Both the position numbers and the translations under genes were made by a program. Positions 35,860-47,355 of a stretch of DNA of 64,000 bases are shown in pieces. The stretch spans positions 186,025-250,024 of the forward strand of contig SZWC01000543.1 of assembly GCA_023375785.1 (NCBI GenBank). The letters run 5' to 3'. How positions within the stretch are numbered: position 1 is the stretch's first letter; each line of letters starts with the position of its first letter. The stretch comes from Penium margaritaceum. Its lineage: Eukaryota; Streptophyta; Zygnematophyceae; Desmidiales; Peniaceae. The notes beneath the pieces were generated by a model. That model did no database searches. It worked only from the letters and a program-made list of their open reading frames with translations, and had not been told where the DNA came from.

Positions 35860-37430
35860 ATAGTGACCAAGGCAATGAATGGTCCGGATGCGGCCAAGTG
35901 GAAGGAGGCAGTAGACACTGAACTCACCTCCATTGATGAGAACGGCACGTGGGTGCTGGTGGATAGACCAGAAAATGCCTTTGTGGTGGGATCCAAGTGG
36001 GTCCTTTGAGTGAAGAAGAAGCAAGATGATAGAATCAAAATTTCAAGGTGAGGGTAGTGACTAAGGGGTTTTCCCAAAGCCAGGGCTTCGAGTACGACAA
36101 GACGTTTGTACCCGTAGTGATCTTTGTCTCCATCCGTTCTCTCCTTGCCTTTGTAGTCACAAAGAAACCTGGAGATACACCAGACGGATGTCATGACAAC
36201 TTTCCTTTATGGGAAGATCGACAAGGAAGTGCTCAAGGAGGTGCCCAACGGAGTCAGAGCTCCCAAGGGCAAGGTGTGCAAGTTGGTGAAAGCACTATAC
36301 ATGCTGAAACAGGCCCCAAGGATGTGGTACAAAGAGATGGATGCTTTCATGATCGGTCTTTCCTTCGAGCATTGCCAGGATGACCCGAGCATATACGTGC
36401 ACCATGATGGGAGAGGGCTCATGTTGGTTGCACTGTATGTGGAAGATCTAATCATGTGCTCGTCTTCAATTGAGCTGCTGCGTGAGCTGAAGTCTAACCT
36501 CAGCAAAAGGTTCAAGATGAAGGACATGGTTCCTCTCTAATGCTTCTTCGGGATCCCCATCCACCGCAACCAAGCAAGAGGCACAATCCAACTCAACCAG
36601 ACCAGATACATCAGTGAGGTATCAAAGCGCTACCACATGAAAGACTACAAACCTGTTGGCACCCCAATAACGAATGATACGAAGATTGAGGCCTCCATGT
36701 TGCCAAGCAATGAAGCAGAACAAAGGGATATGCAAGACATCCACTACCACTCCGCTGTGGGTAGCGTCATGTACGCCATGGTAAGGACTCGTTAGGATAT
36801 CTGCTATGTTGTGGGACAAGTGAGCAGGTTCATGGCCAATCCAGGGCCACAGCATTGGTAGGCAATCAAGCACATCTTGTGCTACCTTAAGAAGACACGT
36901 CACATGGGCCTCGTCCTTGGAGGCCAAGAAGGTACGGACACGCTCCGCGTGAAGTGCTATACCGGCGACGACTTGGGAGGAAATCTTGACGATTGCAAAT
37001 CCACCTTTGGATACGTGTGCATCTTGAATAGCGCTGCCGTCTCATGGGCCAGCACAAAACATGATTGTGTTTTTGTGTCCACAACTAATGGAGAGAATGT
37101 TGCTCTCTCTGAGCCGTGCAAGGAGACTCACTAACTGCGCAGCTTGCTAGGCGAGGTGACAATCCCATAGAAGGACGCCACGGTCGTACACGTGGAGAAC
37201 ATGAGCACCATATTGATGGCTGAAGATGAAATCATCTCCCGGCAAATGAAGCACATTGAAATACATGACCACTACTCACAAGATCTGGTCATGAAGAACG
37301 TGGTGGACTTGTAGCACTACGGAACCAAGAGCATGCTTTTTGAGTGCATGACCAAGCCATTGGAGAGCGACTTGTACTATGCAAGCATTTGCAGTTTTGT
37401 CATGCGGAGTGCGGCAGAGGAAGGGTGAGC
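35860..37430 (+). pseudogene. E6 reverse transcriptase and RNase H
   Basis: The RT reads VVTKGFSQSQGFEYDKTF, DKEVLKEVPNGVRAPKG and LYMLKQAPRMWYKEMDAF. The catalytic box reads LYVEDLIMCSS, with Glu in place of the first Asp. The frame 36,193-36,540 is followed by a TAA, and RNase H runs on through stops at about 36,795, 36,858 and 37,132. The copia tail reads MKHIEIHDHYSQDLVMKN, then HYGTKSMLFECMTKPLE. Confidence 0.86.
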
Positions 37431-37487
37431 CACAAGGCATTAATGGAGCCCAGTGACTGATACATGGAAAGAGGTGCAAGGGAGAGA

Positions 37488-38136
37488 TTTTTTTAGTGAT
37501 ATGCACCTTATCCACTGGCTAGCTAGCTGGCTGCACAGACAGACAAAGCATGCACTAGACTATGGAGTATGTCCCCTTGGTCTGTTCTGAGATAGGCCAG
37601 TAATGTACTGCCCGTAATAGGTATGTCCTTCGGAGATCATCATATGAAACACACATTTGTGGCCTAGTTGGAACAGGCACCAGGGCTCACGGGTTGCAAG
37701 TTCAAAATTTGCAACAGCCGCAGTTGTCTTTGTGGCCAAAAATGGGACAGGAAGCTTCGAGAAAGCTTACAAAAGCCTACCTTGCGGACAACACTTGGCG
37801 GTCTTAGGTCGTGCCAAGTAGGACTGTAGGTTGAATTTGGCTCCTACGGAGCCACAATTGGTAGAAGCATTAGCAAAGCTCTACAAGTATAAAAGCTTGT
37901 ACCCTGAATGCATCCATTTACAGTTCTTGCCTTTGAGACTCCTCACAGAGTGTCCAACCAAGGGTAGACAATAAAGACCTTGATGCCGACTTTGTGAAGT
38001 TGCAAACTAAACGAACCTAAAGTGTGGATCCTTTGTTCGAAGGTGATATGTTTCCTTGGTTTCAATATCAAGAGCTTTTTGAGGCCTCCCATGTCCGGAC
38101 CTGTTTTCTAGACCGTTGCTATCCGGCGCATTGACA
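37488..38136 (+). repeat. 3' LTR of copia E6
   Basis: The left edge is uncertain by about 10 bp because the first bases are diverged. A strong TATA box, TATAAAAG, lies at 37,888-37,895. It ends ATTGACA before the CTTCC duplication. Confidence 0.87.
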
Positions 38137-38590
38137 CTTCCAACCGACAAACTTGCATATGATTCAGCGCTGTCCACCGCAGCGAGAAAAACTCCGTTCA
38201 AAGTGGTGTAAGGCAAACTTCCCGCCACACCAGCCCGACTTCATAGCCAAAGCAACATTCCCACAGTCGACATCCAACATCGCGATTTCTATACCATCTA
38301 GGAAGAAACACAAGAGACACCCGCAAAGACACAAGCGGCAATGATGCGAGAAGCCGACCAACATCGCAGTCACGACGTATTCACCGCTGGCGACAAAGTT
38401 CTCCTCAGCTCAGCAAACACCAGACACCAAGGAGCCAATGGTTCAAAGCTCAAACCCTGATGGTTGGGCCCATTTGAGATCTACCGCATGCAAACCCCCA
38501 TGGTTGCGCAGCTAAAACTCCCAAAAACTGTGCACGTCTACCCAGTATTTTACATCTGCCGATTGAAGCGCTAACGGGACCCCGGCGGGA
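38137..38590 (+). pseudogene. E5 integrase, C-terminal part (resumes after E6)
   Basis: Directly after the second CTTCC copy, the frame resumes as LPTDKLAYDSALSTAARKTP, the normal continuation of a gypsy integrase. E4 shows the uninterrupted counterpart at about 20,410. Next come DVFTAGDKVLL and a GPFEIYRMQTPMVAQLKLP segment, the usual integrase tail before a chromodomain. Confidence 0.85.
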
Positions 38591-38624
38591 ACTTTCCCAG
38601 CAGGGATGTGCCTCCCCCTCCTCC

Positions 38625-38830
38625 TCTACATGTGGATGAGGACACAGAGAACGTCATCGAGGACATCTTTGGCCATCGATGACGTAGCCAAAAAACAGAG
38701 TATCTTGTGAGGTGGCACGGCTACAACAACGTGCATAACAGCCAGGAAGCTTATGACAACCTCTACAATGTTGATCCTCTAGTTGATGGATGTTACCGCC
38801 TCACCTGGCCACACTGTACGCGTGACGGGA
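38625..38830 (+). pseudogene. E5 chromodomain
   Basis: The frame reads ENVIEDIFGHR, then TEYLVRWHGYNNVHNSQEAY and DNLYNVDPLVDGCYRLTW. YLVRWHGY with a following Tyr/Asp-rich helix is the chromodomain signature of chromoviruses. One stop (TGA at about 38,680) lies in the linker. Confidence 0.83.
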
Positions 38831-38854
38831 CGTCTCAGCTACAAGGGGGAGAAG

Positions 38855-39371
38855 TGTTGCATACCAGACCTACACGACGTCCTAATTTATCCAAATGAGC
38901 ATTTTTGTCATTACAAAAATAGCCGACCGTGTGGCAAGACCCCAAGTTTTGCTCCCACTCTTGAGGGAAATTTGGCCAAATGACCCTCGCCCTCCGGCAT
39001 TCCTTCTCGCACGTTCTGACATCTTTGACCATCTTTTAGAATCGTTGACAAAAGTTTCAAGATCTTTTGCTCAACTTCTCAACGTATCAAGAGATATCGA
39101 GATTTATAAAGATGCATTTCGCATCTTTACAGTCGATCTTTGAAGCGCCCCAATTCCTTGGTGGAACTTCTCAATCCGACCACTCATGGCGTGACTCTAC
39201 ACGCGTCACTCAATAAAAGACTCCACGACCCCGACTATGTCTCCTTTGTAACTCGATACTTGTATGTATGTGTTTGATCGTTTTGACACTTGTCATCAAA
39301 GTACACTTACCGCTAATCATAAACTTCTCAAATGTCCCAAAGTGTTAAACCGTGTTCTGCCTTGCAACTCA
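38855..39371 (+). repeat. 3' LTR of E5, first part
   Basis: It runs from TGTTGCATACC to TTGCAACTCA and is cut at that point by copia E2. The last 36 bases lie at 45,676-45,711 (ending GGCATAACA). Confidence 0.88.
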
Positions 39372-40319
39372 TGTTGAAACGTTGCACCTCCGCATGTCCA
39401 ACTGCGGTGCCGGGGGCCACAGACGAGCCGCCAGAAAGAGGAAAACTCCGTGCCGCCTGATCTGGTGACTCAAAGATTGCTCGGATCCTCAAATGGATGG
39501 TTTCCCCTCAAGGTTGACCAGTTGTTGAATCTGGTGGAAGTTGTTTCACCAAAATTGGACAAGTTTGGACAAGATATGGCCTTCCAAAGTTGGGGTGTGC
39601 GCAGCGGCTCTGGGAGCCAGCTTCGACTCAAGATCCGGTGGATAATCGACCGGACCGAGTAACAAAAGTACCATTTGGAAAGTTTGCTCTGGAAGGTCTG
39701 CCAAGGCGTCCAGTGGATAATCCACCGGATCTTGTATTGCAGTGTTTTACTAAAGGACTTAGCCAAAATCCTGGCTCGGCGTCCGAAACTCAATAGTACG
39801 TTTTGTTACTCGGAAACAATTAATATTCTGACTGCAGGTCCGCGGACAGGTTTCGAACCTCGTCACACCCCATCACCAAACTCGACTCAAAAGTGGGAAA
39901 GGAGTGTGGAAACAGTGCAGGGGACCCCTACACCATGTGCAATGGGATCTGCGCCATGGGAAAGGAATTTTACAAATGAAGGAAGGCGCTACGGTGAGTG
40001 GCGGCGTCAGGCTTCCGTGGTGGGTGAGACCTGCGCTTTGGCAAGCGTAACTTGGGCTTCGCTTGGCCGAATCGCGCGCGGTTTGATGCATTGGAAAGAT
40101 CATGACCAGCCGTATAAATGTTTTGATCATATGCATGCAAACTAATGCAAAATTGTGTTATTCCCTCTATAAAACTGACTGTCTCTAAATTCCTGCTGAC
40201 ATAGCATGAGGCGACCAGTAAGTTCACGCTCAGTCTCATATTTACCCAAAACAGAAGACGTGAACCACCAAGAGATGATCAGACAAACATCGGGACCGCA
40301 TCTCGTGGATTCCCTGACA
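39372..40319 (+). repeat. 5' LTR of copia E2
   Basis: 948 bp, from TGTTGAAACG to CCCTGACA. It has the motif TTGGCCGAATCGCGCGCGG at 40,063-40,081 and a TATA box (TATAAATG) at 40,113, about 30 bp downstream. Confidence 0.92.
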
Positions 40320-40324
40320 AAGGA

Positions 40325-40336
40325 TTATGGGCCCAC
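40325..40336 (+). promoter_or_regulatory. Primer binding site of E2 (initiator tRNA-Met anticodon arm)
   Basis: TTATGGGCCCAC is a 12-base perfect complement to the anticodon stem-loop of eukaryotic initiator tRNA-Met (GUGGGCCCAUAA, recalled from general knowledge). The position just inside the 5' LTR fits a priming site. Copia elements of this kind are known to use a cleaved half-tRNA instead of the intact 3' end. Confidence 0.75.
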
Positions 40337-40469
40337 GGATTTTATCATCTCCAACGTTGACGTCTTTCGTAACGCACGGGATCGTCATCTTGGACGTCGC
40401 CGTGAAGTTCTGAGAATCTGTTGGAGTAGAAGCTGCGCCAATAGCACAAAAGGAGACACAGCCCATCCA

Positions 40470-41700
40470 TAAGTATGTGGGCGGCCCAGGCTTTGGGCTT
40501 TGGAGGTGGCACTTTGAGCTGCACCTCTTGCAGAAGGGACTGCTGGACGTCATGCTGGGAAAAGAGTTGCTCGCAGAGGCGACTGCTACGGACACGGAAA
40601 AGCAAGCCTTCAAAAAGAAGAACATGGAGGTGCTCATGCTCCTGGTTTCGAGGACAGCCGATTTGCAATGGGGCTACTTCCAAAGCTGCAACCTAGCAGC
40701 CAAAGCTTGGCAAAGACTCTACGCTATCCACCAATCCAAGTCGCTTGTGAAAACAATCTTCGCGATGAAGCGTCTCCTTACGGTGAGAATTGAGGAGGGT
40801 GATGATGTCATCTTCGCCATGCAATAGATCGAGTCGCTTGCCTCGTAATGCAACAACGTGGGGTGGAAGATCAACACGCACCTACAGGCAATGGCCCTCC
40901 CCATGGCCCTACCTGACAGTAGGGGTCTACTCATCAATGTCCTTGGAGGAAGTGCAAATGAAAAACTCACCTATGGCGTGGTTGTAGAGTACATCCGCAA
41001 CAAGGTGCAATGCCGGAGCTGCGAGGTGTCCTCATCTTCCTCATCGGCCCTCGTCACCAAAGCTCGTGGTGGCGGAAGTGGGGGCAGAGAGAGTGGCGGA
41101 AAGGGCAGCGGTAAGAAGGGTGCCAAGAAAGGTGCGTGTTGCAACTGCGGCAAGGAGGGCCATTGAGCCTGTGAGTGCCCGCAGGAGGCGAAGACAGGCG
41201 ACAAAAACACCAAGGGCAGGTCGCTCCTCAATGCCAACAAGAACCACTTCCTCAAGAAGGCCAACAAGCAGTGCCGGGATTCCAGGGCCAAGGAGCACAC
41301 CCACGTTGAGAAGGTGGGGTTCGTCACCTACGAGAAGTCCTCCAAGGCAATGGTGGTTGCAAACGACATAGTTGAGCCGACGGCAGGCCAAGACGACGTG
41401 GAGGTGGAAGTCGTGGGCGGTAAGAAGGCGTTGTGCACAATCTGTGATGTGCAGCACATCCCCGTCCTGGCTGACATTTTGAGTGTCAGCCGCTTGACAA
41501 ACAAGGGGTATGAGGTGCTCTTCCGCAGTAAAGGCGTAGTGGTGCGGATCGACGGAAACGGTGAGGTCGTGCTAGAGGCAAAGAGCGAGAGCAGTCTCTA
41601 CGTCGTGGAGACCAAGGTGGTCCCCGTGGTATCGGACACAGCAAACTCACAGGAGCACATCGTCAATATGGCCAAGGGGGGAAGCGCTGACCTGGAGCTC
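40470..41700 (+). pseudogene. E2 gag and protease
   Basis: One frame runs from about 40,470 to 41,880 with few stops. Gag begins FGLWRWHFELHLLQKGLLD and continues through VLMLLVSRTADLQWGY. The zinc knuckle at 41,137-41,178 reads CCNCGKEGH-stop-ACEC, with TGA for a Trp. The protease site lies near 41,279 as DSRAKEH, where DSG has become DSR. It is followed by VQHIPVLADILSVSRLTNKG. Other stops are TAG at 40,826 and TAA near 40,847. Confidence 0.83.
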
Positions 41701-42590
41701 TGGCACCGAATTTTGGGGTATTTGGTACCCACAAGCATTAAGGAGATGGCGAAGCGCAACACGGTGTGCGGCCTCATCATCGACGGTGCAACAGATGCAA
41801 CAGTAGATGCAATAGTGCACAAAAAGTATGAGCTTTGCATCTTTTGGAAAGACGCGGCGCAAGCCTTTCAACGAGAATGAGGCTCGCACAAAGGACCTAC
41901 TGGAGGTCGTGCACAGTGACGTGTGTGGACCATTCAAAACGTCGTCAAACAGTGGCCTGAGATACTTTATCACCTTCATTGGCGACTGCAGCAGAAAGCT
42001 CAATTTGTACTTCATGAAGCGGAAAGGCAAGGTCCTGGACCGGCTGAAAGAGTACATCAAAGCGGTGGAGAGGCAAACTGGCTGGAAGGTCAGAGCGCTA
42101 CGCAGTGACAATGGGGGAGAGTACGTGGGCCGTAGCAGGTGAATAAAGCAGTATGGCATCAAGTGGGATCTCACTACGCCGTACTTGCCACAGTCCAACG
42201 GAGTAGCAAAGTGGGCAAATCGGACGCTGGTCAACATGGTGCGGACTATGCTTGTGGATGCGGGGTTGCCACGAGGATTCTGGGTGGAGGTTGTGTGTAC
42301 AATGAGCTACACCATCAACCTCACCCCAACAGCGGTGCGGAAGGGTAAGGGCGGCTGGAAGACGTAACACGAGGTTTGGAGCAGGTGCAAGCCAAACATG
42401 GCGCACCTGAATGTATTCGGGAGCAAGGCGTACGTGATGGTGTAGGCAGCACAACGACACGATGGCAAGCATGGATGAAGCCGTGCTTGTTCCTCAGGTA
42501 TGAGAGCATGCAAAAGGCGTATCAGCTCTGGGACCCACACATGCAAGAGATCATCCGCAGCTGTGACGTTGGGTTTGACGAGCAGTAGAG
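41690..42590 (+). pseudogene. E2 integrase
   Basis: The N-terminal zinc domain reads ELWHRILGYLVPTSIKEM. A frameshift near 41,830 leads into the core at 41,828-42,142, with VVHSDVCGPFKTSSNSGLRY and LRSDNGGEYVG. The third catalytic residue reads Lys in SNGVAKWANRTL, where Glu is expected. Further C-terminal text is FWVEVVCTMSYTINLTP. The copy is therefore inactive. Confidence 0.85.
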
Positions 42591-43139
42591 CTTCAGCAGT
42601 AGCAGCAACGACATGAGCGTCGGGAACACTCCAAAACAGGGGGGGGATGGTTCCAGCTCCTTGACTACAAGGAAGAGCTGGTGAACGTGAAGGACAAAGA
42701 TGTAGTGTAGGAGCGTGGCGGTGGAGCATGTGCAGTAGCCGACACGGAGGACTTCGACCCTGATGCAGCTGGGCTGGAGACCTGGGGGAACGGTCCATCA
42801 AAGCAGGCACCGCAGGTGCAAAAGCGCGCACTCCTGGCAGAGTTCGTATCGAACGTCAAAGAAAAATCCTCCCGATGCGCCGCCTGTCCGGGTGATGGTT
42901 CACCAGAGCGGGAGGGATCCTTGGAGAGCCATCCAGTCCATGATTCATCGGAGCGGGCACAATCAAAAGGATTGTAGCGGAGCAACGAGAAGCCACCAAA
43001 ACTGTCGCGCTGTAGTGAGAGGCAGCGAAGAGCGGGAAAACGTTTAAACGCAGGCACCGGTCGATGGATCGGCATGACACGGTGCATGCTGGTTGCATCA
43101 ACGAAGCCAACAACCGTGCAAGAGGCGCTTGCGCGGCCT

Positions 43140-44690
43140 TAGGGGATGCAATGGGAAGCTGCCATCATGTCCGAGTTGGCGTCCATTGCTAGAAACGACA
43201 CGTGGCAGCTAGTTGACTGGCCGAAAGACGCTAAGGTCATCGGCTCCAAGTGGGTCTTGAAGACCAAGTTCACAAAAGGAGGTGTGGTTGACAAGCACAA
43301 GGCTTGGCTTGTGGCAAAGGGGTATGCACAGCGTAAGGGCAAGCACTACAACGAGAAGTTTGCCCCCATTGCCAAGTTCACAAGCATCCGGACGATCCTT
43401 CCGGTGGTCATCGCAAAGGATATGGAACTCCACGAGATGGACATAAAGACAGCCTTCCTCAACGACATCATCTACAAAGAAATTTACATGGAGGTGCCAG
43501 AGGGGGTGGAGACGCCGGAGGGCAAGGTGTGCAAGCTGTGGAACTCCTTGTACCGGCTAAAACAATCTCCCGGATGCAAGTACCAACACATGGGCAGCTT
43601 CATAGCACAATGCTGCTTCAAGCGCTGTGAGGCGGATCACAGCGTGTACGTGCGGCGTAGCAAGAAGCTCCATCAGATCGTTGCACTCTACGTGGACAAT
43701 CTGATCTTGTGCTCCTCAGACCTGCCGAGCCTACAGTAGCTGAAAGAGCATCAGAGCAGCAGGTTCTAGATGTCGGACATGGGGGAGCTAGAGTTCTACC
43801 TCGGGGTGAGAATTACGCACAACGGGAGGGCGCACACGCTTGAGCTGGGACAAGCCAAATACTTGGCCGCGGTGGTGAAGCGGTACAGCATGGAGGACTG
43901 CAAACCAGTCTGAAGTCCTGTCTCCACGACATGTGAACTGAGTGCCGCAATGGTGCTGCAAAATAAAGAAGAGCGGGAGGATATGGCGGAGGTGCCCTAC
44001 CAATCGGCAGTGGGCAGCCCGATATACGCCATGGTGGCGACTTGACCGGACGTGGCCTATGGTTGGGCCAACTGAGCAGGTACTGTGGCCAACCCAGAGC
44101 CACTACACTGGTCGGCGGTCAAGCACATCCTCCATTACCTGCAGGCAACGCGGCACACGCGCCTGAGATTTGATGGCAAAGGGCGGGCGGACCCTTTTCG
44201 TCTGGTCTGCTACACAGATGCAGACTACGTTGGGGATGTCGACAAGCGGAACTCCACATCCGTCGATGTGTTCTTCCTTGCTAGTGGAGCGGTCTCGTGG
44301 TACACAGGAAGCAGGACTGCGTTGCCACCTCCACGGTGGAAGCAGAGTAAATCGCGTTGGGCGAGGTGGTCAAGGCGGTGGTGTGGCTCCGCAGATTACT
44401 GGGGAAGCTGGGCGTGCCGCAGCTCGAGTCTATGGTGGTGCAAGAGGACAACACTGGCTCCATCTCGCTGGCCAACAACCTGATGCAGCACAAGAGGATG
44501 GAGCATATTGATGTGCATTATTACTACGCAAGGGACATAGTTGAGAAGGGGAAGGTGGTTCTGCAGCACAACATGCTTGCGAATTGCTTGACCGAAGTGT
44601 AACCCGCGGACCGGCACGAGATGAACGTGGCCGGGCTTGGGATGACCAGCTTTGATGGGCTGGAGGGCGCAGCGGAAGATGAGTGAGAAC
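43140..44690 (+). pseudogene. E2 reverse transcriptase and RNase H
   Basis: The 197-codon frame at 43,146-43,739 contains WVLKTKFTKGGVVDKHKAW, LVAKGYAQ, HEMDIKTAFLNDIIYKEIYM and LYRLKQSPGCKYQ. The YVDD box reads YVDN. The frame ends at TAG 43,737, the same codon as the E1 stop at 4,560. Downstream RNase H is split over frames and ends EHIDVHYYYARDIVEKGKVV at about 44,505. Confidence 0.87.
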
Positions 44691-44729
44691 AAGCAGGAGC
44701 AGCGGGCATGGCAGGTGCAAGGGGGAGAA

Positions 44730-45670
44730 TGTTGATACGTTGTCCCTCCACATGCCAAAGTGCGGCGCCGACGAGCCGCCAGAAAGAGGAAAACTCCGTG
44801 CCGGCAGATTTGGCGACTTGAGAATTGCTCGGATCCTGAAATGGATGATTGCACCTTAACGCTGACATGTGGCTGAATCTGGGAAGTTGTTTCACCGGAA
44901 TTGGAAAAGTATGGAGGGAGATATGGCCTTCCGAAGTTTGGGTGTGCGCAGTGACTCTGGGAGCCGGCTGCGACTCGAAATCCGGTGGATAATCGACCGG
45001 ATTGAGTAACAAAAGTACTATCTGCAGATTTTTCTCCGGAAGGTCTGCTGAGGTGTCCGGTGGATAATCCACCATATCCTATATTGCACTTTGTTACTAA
45101 GGGACTTGGCCAAAATCCTGGCTCGGCGTCCGAAACTCAGTAGTACGTTTTGTTACTCGGGGACTGTCAAAATTCTGACTGCAGGTCCGCGGACAGGTTT
45201 GGAACCTCGTCACACCCCATCACCAAACTCGACCCAAAAGTGGGGAAGGAGTGTGGAAACAGTGCAAGGGACCCCAACACCATGTGCAATGGGATCTGTG
45301 CCTTGGGAAAGGCTCTTCAGACGTGAAGGAAGGCGCCATGGCGAGTGGCGGCGTCAGGCTTCTGTGGTGGGTGAGACATGCGCTTCGGCAAGCGTAACTT
45401 GGGCTACGCTTGGCCGAGTCGAGCGCGGTTTGGTGCTGTGGAGATGTCATGACTAGCCCTATAAATGTTTTGATCATGTGCATGCTCAGAAACTAATGCA
45501 AAATTGCGGTTTTCCCTTTGCAAAAGTGACTGTCCCTAAATTCCTGCTCACATAGCATGAGGCGACCGGAAAGCTCACGCTCAGTCTCAGATTTGCCCAA
45601 AACAGAAGATGTGAACCACCAAGAGAAAATCAGAAAAACATCAGGAACGCATCCCGCGGATTCCCCAACA
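44730..45670 (+). repeat. 3' LTR of copia E2
   Basis: 941 bp, from TGTTGATACG to CCCCAACA. The CG-rich motif is at 45,410-45,428 and the TATA box (TATAAATG) at 45,460. Confidence 0.92.
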
Positions 45671-45675
45671 ACTCA

Positions 45676-45711
45676 TACATGTTCATCATCTACGCTCTGT
45701 TCGGCATAACA
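45676..45711 (+). repeat. 3' LTR of E5, last part
   Basis: The 36 bases match the end of the 5' LTR at 27,911-27,946 (CATCTACGCT...GGCATAACA). They follow the right ACTCA copy of the E2 target duplication. Confidence 0.85.
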
Positions 45712-46370
45712 CCTAATACCTTTATCATGTGTAAAATGATTCAACAATCTCAGACATAAACCGCGCAGTCGCTCCACTCAACCAAGAATTGGAAGGAAGT
45801 TGTATGGCAATGTCCAGTTTGGTTGGATGATTGAATTTGGCCAACCATCAAATTCAACTGAAACCAGCTTCACCGTGATAGGTAGAAACGGCAATTGTTG
45901 GGAATATTTTGTTCAGCCGTGTGGCTCAACCCTCCATGTTCATCCGTCCAGAAGGACGGATCAAAGCGCAAATGGGAGGAGAAATACCCAAACACCACAT
46001 TCCAATGGCTGTACGTCCATGACAGCCTCCGCATTATCCCCATCCACATCCGACCGCAAGACATCATGCTACATAAAATTTACCGGTCTTTCCAAGAAAA
46101 CCACATATTCTTTTTCCTTCCTCCTCCTTCGTCCTCACTATGCCCACGATGAAACAAACCAGAAACAATTGAACATGGTTTCATACCATGCCGAGAGATC
46201 AAACCGATAGTTAAACAACTCCGCATTCTATTCACTACCTTGTTTCCCCAAACCCCACTCATCCCACCAAACATTTTGATTGGACCTACCACCCCCAGCA
46301 ATGAGACAAAAATATGGGAAATCACACGAGCCACCATCTTCCATCGGCTCTGACAAGATAGATGTGCTCA
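45712..46370 (+). pseudogene. LINE ORF2 C-terminal fragment (zinc-finger end)
   Basis: The plus strand encodes text typical of the region after a LINE reverse transcriptase. There is a CPR-stop-NKPETIEHGFIPC knuckle near 46,141, with TGA where Cys is expected, followed by KPIVKQLRILFTTLFP and IWEITRATIFHRLW. The order Cys-x2-Cys...His...Cys followed by a Trp-rich helix is the zf-RVT pattern of plant and fungal LINEs. The 5' part is missing, and chromovirus E5 lies immediately upstream. Confidence 0.65.
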
Positions 46371-47355
46371 ACCAAAACACAATCCCACCCCAATCATCAT
46401 CACAACCCTACTACGAGTCCTTCAAGAACATCTCACCCACACCACATTGTGACTCTCCCAGCTCTCTCCTACTAGAAAGAAGAAAAGGCTCCATAATCAA
46501 TTCTTCACCAAAGAAATGCACACCCCCTTCCTGTGTAGTGCACAAGAAGGTAGAAGAAACACGCAAATCCTCATCACATAGAAATTCCATTGCTGGTGGA
46601 AGCATACTGGACTGTACAAGCCTTTAATCTGTTTGGGGGCCGGGTTCAGTCCCCGGGCTTGTTTTTTTGTCTAGGAGACCCTCCCGCTCCCATCGGTCAC
46701 GACCACAGGACAATGAAAAAAACAAAACGGAAGGAATGATCAATGTGGAAGGTCGAGCCATCCTACGTGGAAGACTAAAAGGCCTTAACACCGTGGAAAT
46801 GACAGACTGCCCATCTCTTGAATCCATCATTGAGGCAGCCCAACAACCTTTTGGCATCTCACGAAACCTCAATAGAACCAGCTCGCCGAAAGACCACATT
46901 ATCTTTTTTTACTCTTACGGGAGTAAAATCAGAGAGTAAGAAGCCCAGTTTTTTCCTTCAGGCAAAATCAGTCCTGTGAGCTTTGGAATGGTAACCAGGC
47001 TTCTCGAAGACCTAACAAAAAAATGGGCTAAAAAGAGAGTGGAAATGTTTTTAGCCCGGAGGCGCCTGAACTACCACGGTATCCCACTCTCCTTGCCCCC
47101 TCAACTCAGTCGCCTCCTCCACGCACGGTGTTTTTGGACTTAAAACACAGCAGAACCAGAACAGACTCATCACTGTGGGACATCTCACCGTTCCTGCTCA
47201 GGTCCGCTCGACACCACCAACAGCTGCTTCCGCGGTCAGCATCATGGCCTCTGGTACAAAACATTGCTCCTCCTTGGCAGGTCTTCTCCCGTCTCTTTGG
47301 AGTGTACCCCTCGGCCTTCTTTTCAATTCTTCATTTTCCCGCCCCATAAGCAAGT
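46371..47355. other. Unassigned DNA with short frames
   Basis: Short plus-strand frames occur at 46,280-46,627 (Ser/Pro-rich) and 46,667-46,939, but none shows a domain. They may be LINE 3' sequence or exons of the gene below. Confidence 0.3.

Larger units (their letters stand above)
32115..38136 (+). mobile_element. Ty1/copia retrotransposon E6, nested in the E5 integrase
   Basis: The target duplication CTTCC lies at 32,110-32,114 and 38,137-38,141. The LTRs are about 648 bp, starting TGTTGAACAA and ending TTGACA or CTGACA. Gag, integrase, RT and RNase H follow in copia order. The primer site GGGTTATGGGTCCAC at 32,765-32,779 matches the anticodon arm of initiator tRNA-Met. Removing E6 restores the E5 integrase frame. 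E6 differs in sequence from E1, E2 and E3. Confidence 0.93.
39372..45670 (+). mobile_element. Ty1/copia retrotransposon E2, nested in the E5 3' LTR
   Basis: The target duplication ACTCA lies at 39,367-39,371 and 45,671-45,675. The LTRs are 39,372-40,319 and 44,730-45,670. The primer site ATTATGGGCCCAC lies at 40,324-40,336, four bases after the LTR. A purine tract (gcaagggggagaa) precedes the 3' LTR. E2 is the same family as E1 but keeps the protease region, so it is the more complete copy at 6,299 bp. Its reading frames carry fewer stops than those of E1. Confidence 0.94.
27395..45711 (+). mobile_element. Ty3/gypsy chromovirus E5, with two nested copia insertions
   Basis: The 5' LTR is 27,395-27,946 (552 bp). 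The 3' LTR is split into 38,855-39,371 and 45,676-45,711, which sum to 553 bp. The primer site TGGTATCA lies at 27,949, two bases after the LTR. A purine tract (acaagggggagaag) precedes 38,855. Flanks CCTTA (27,390-27,394) and CCTAA (45,712-45,716) are a target duplication with one mismatch. The internal order is gag, protease, RT, RNase H, integrase, chromodomain. Copia E6 splits the integrase and copia E2 splits the 3' LTR. Without the inserts E5 is about 6.0 kb. Confidence 0.92.

Noticed and set aside
44524-45075. 183-codon minus-strand frame over the E2 RNase H end and 3' LTR
   Set aside because: It lies opposite a well-supported plus-strand element and has no domain of its own.
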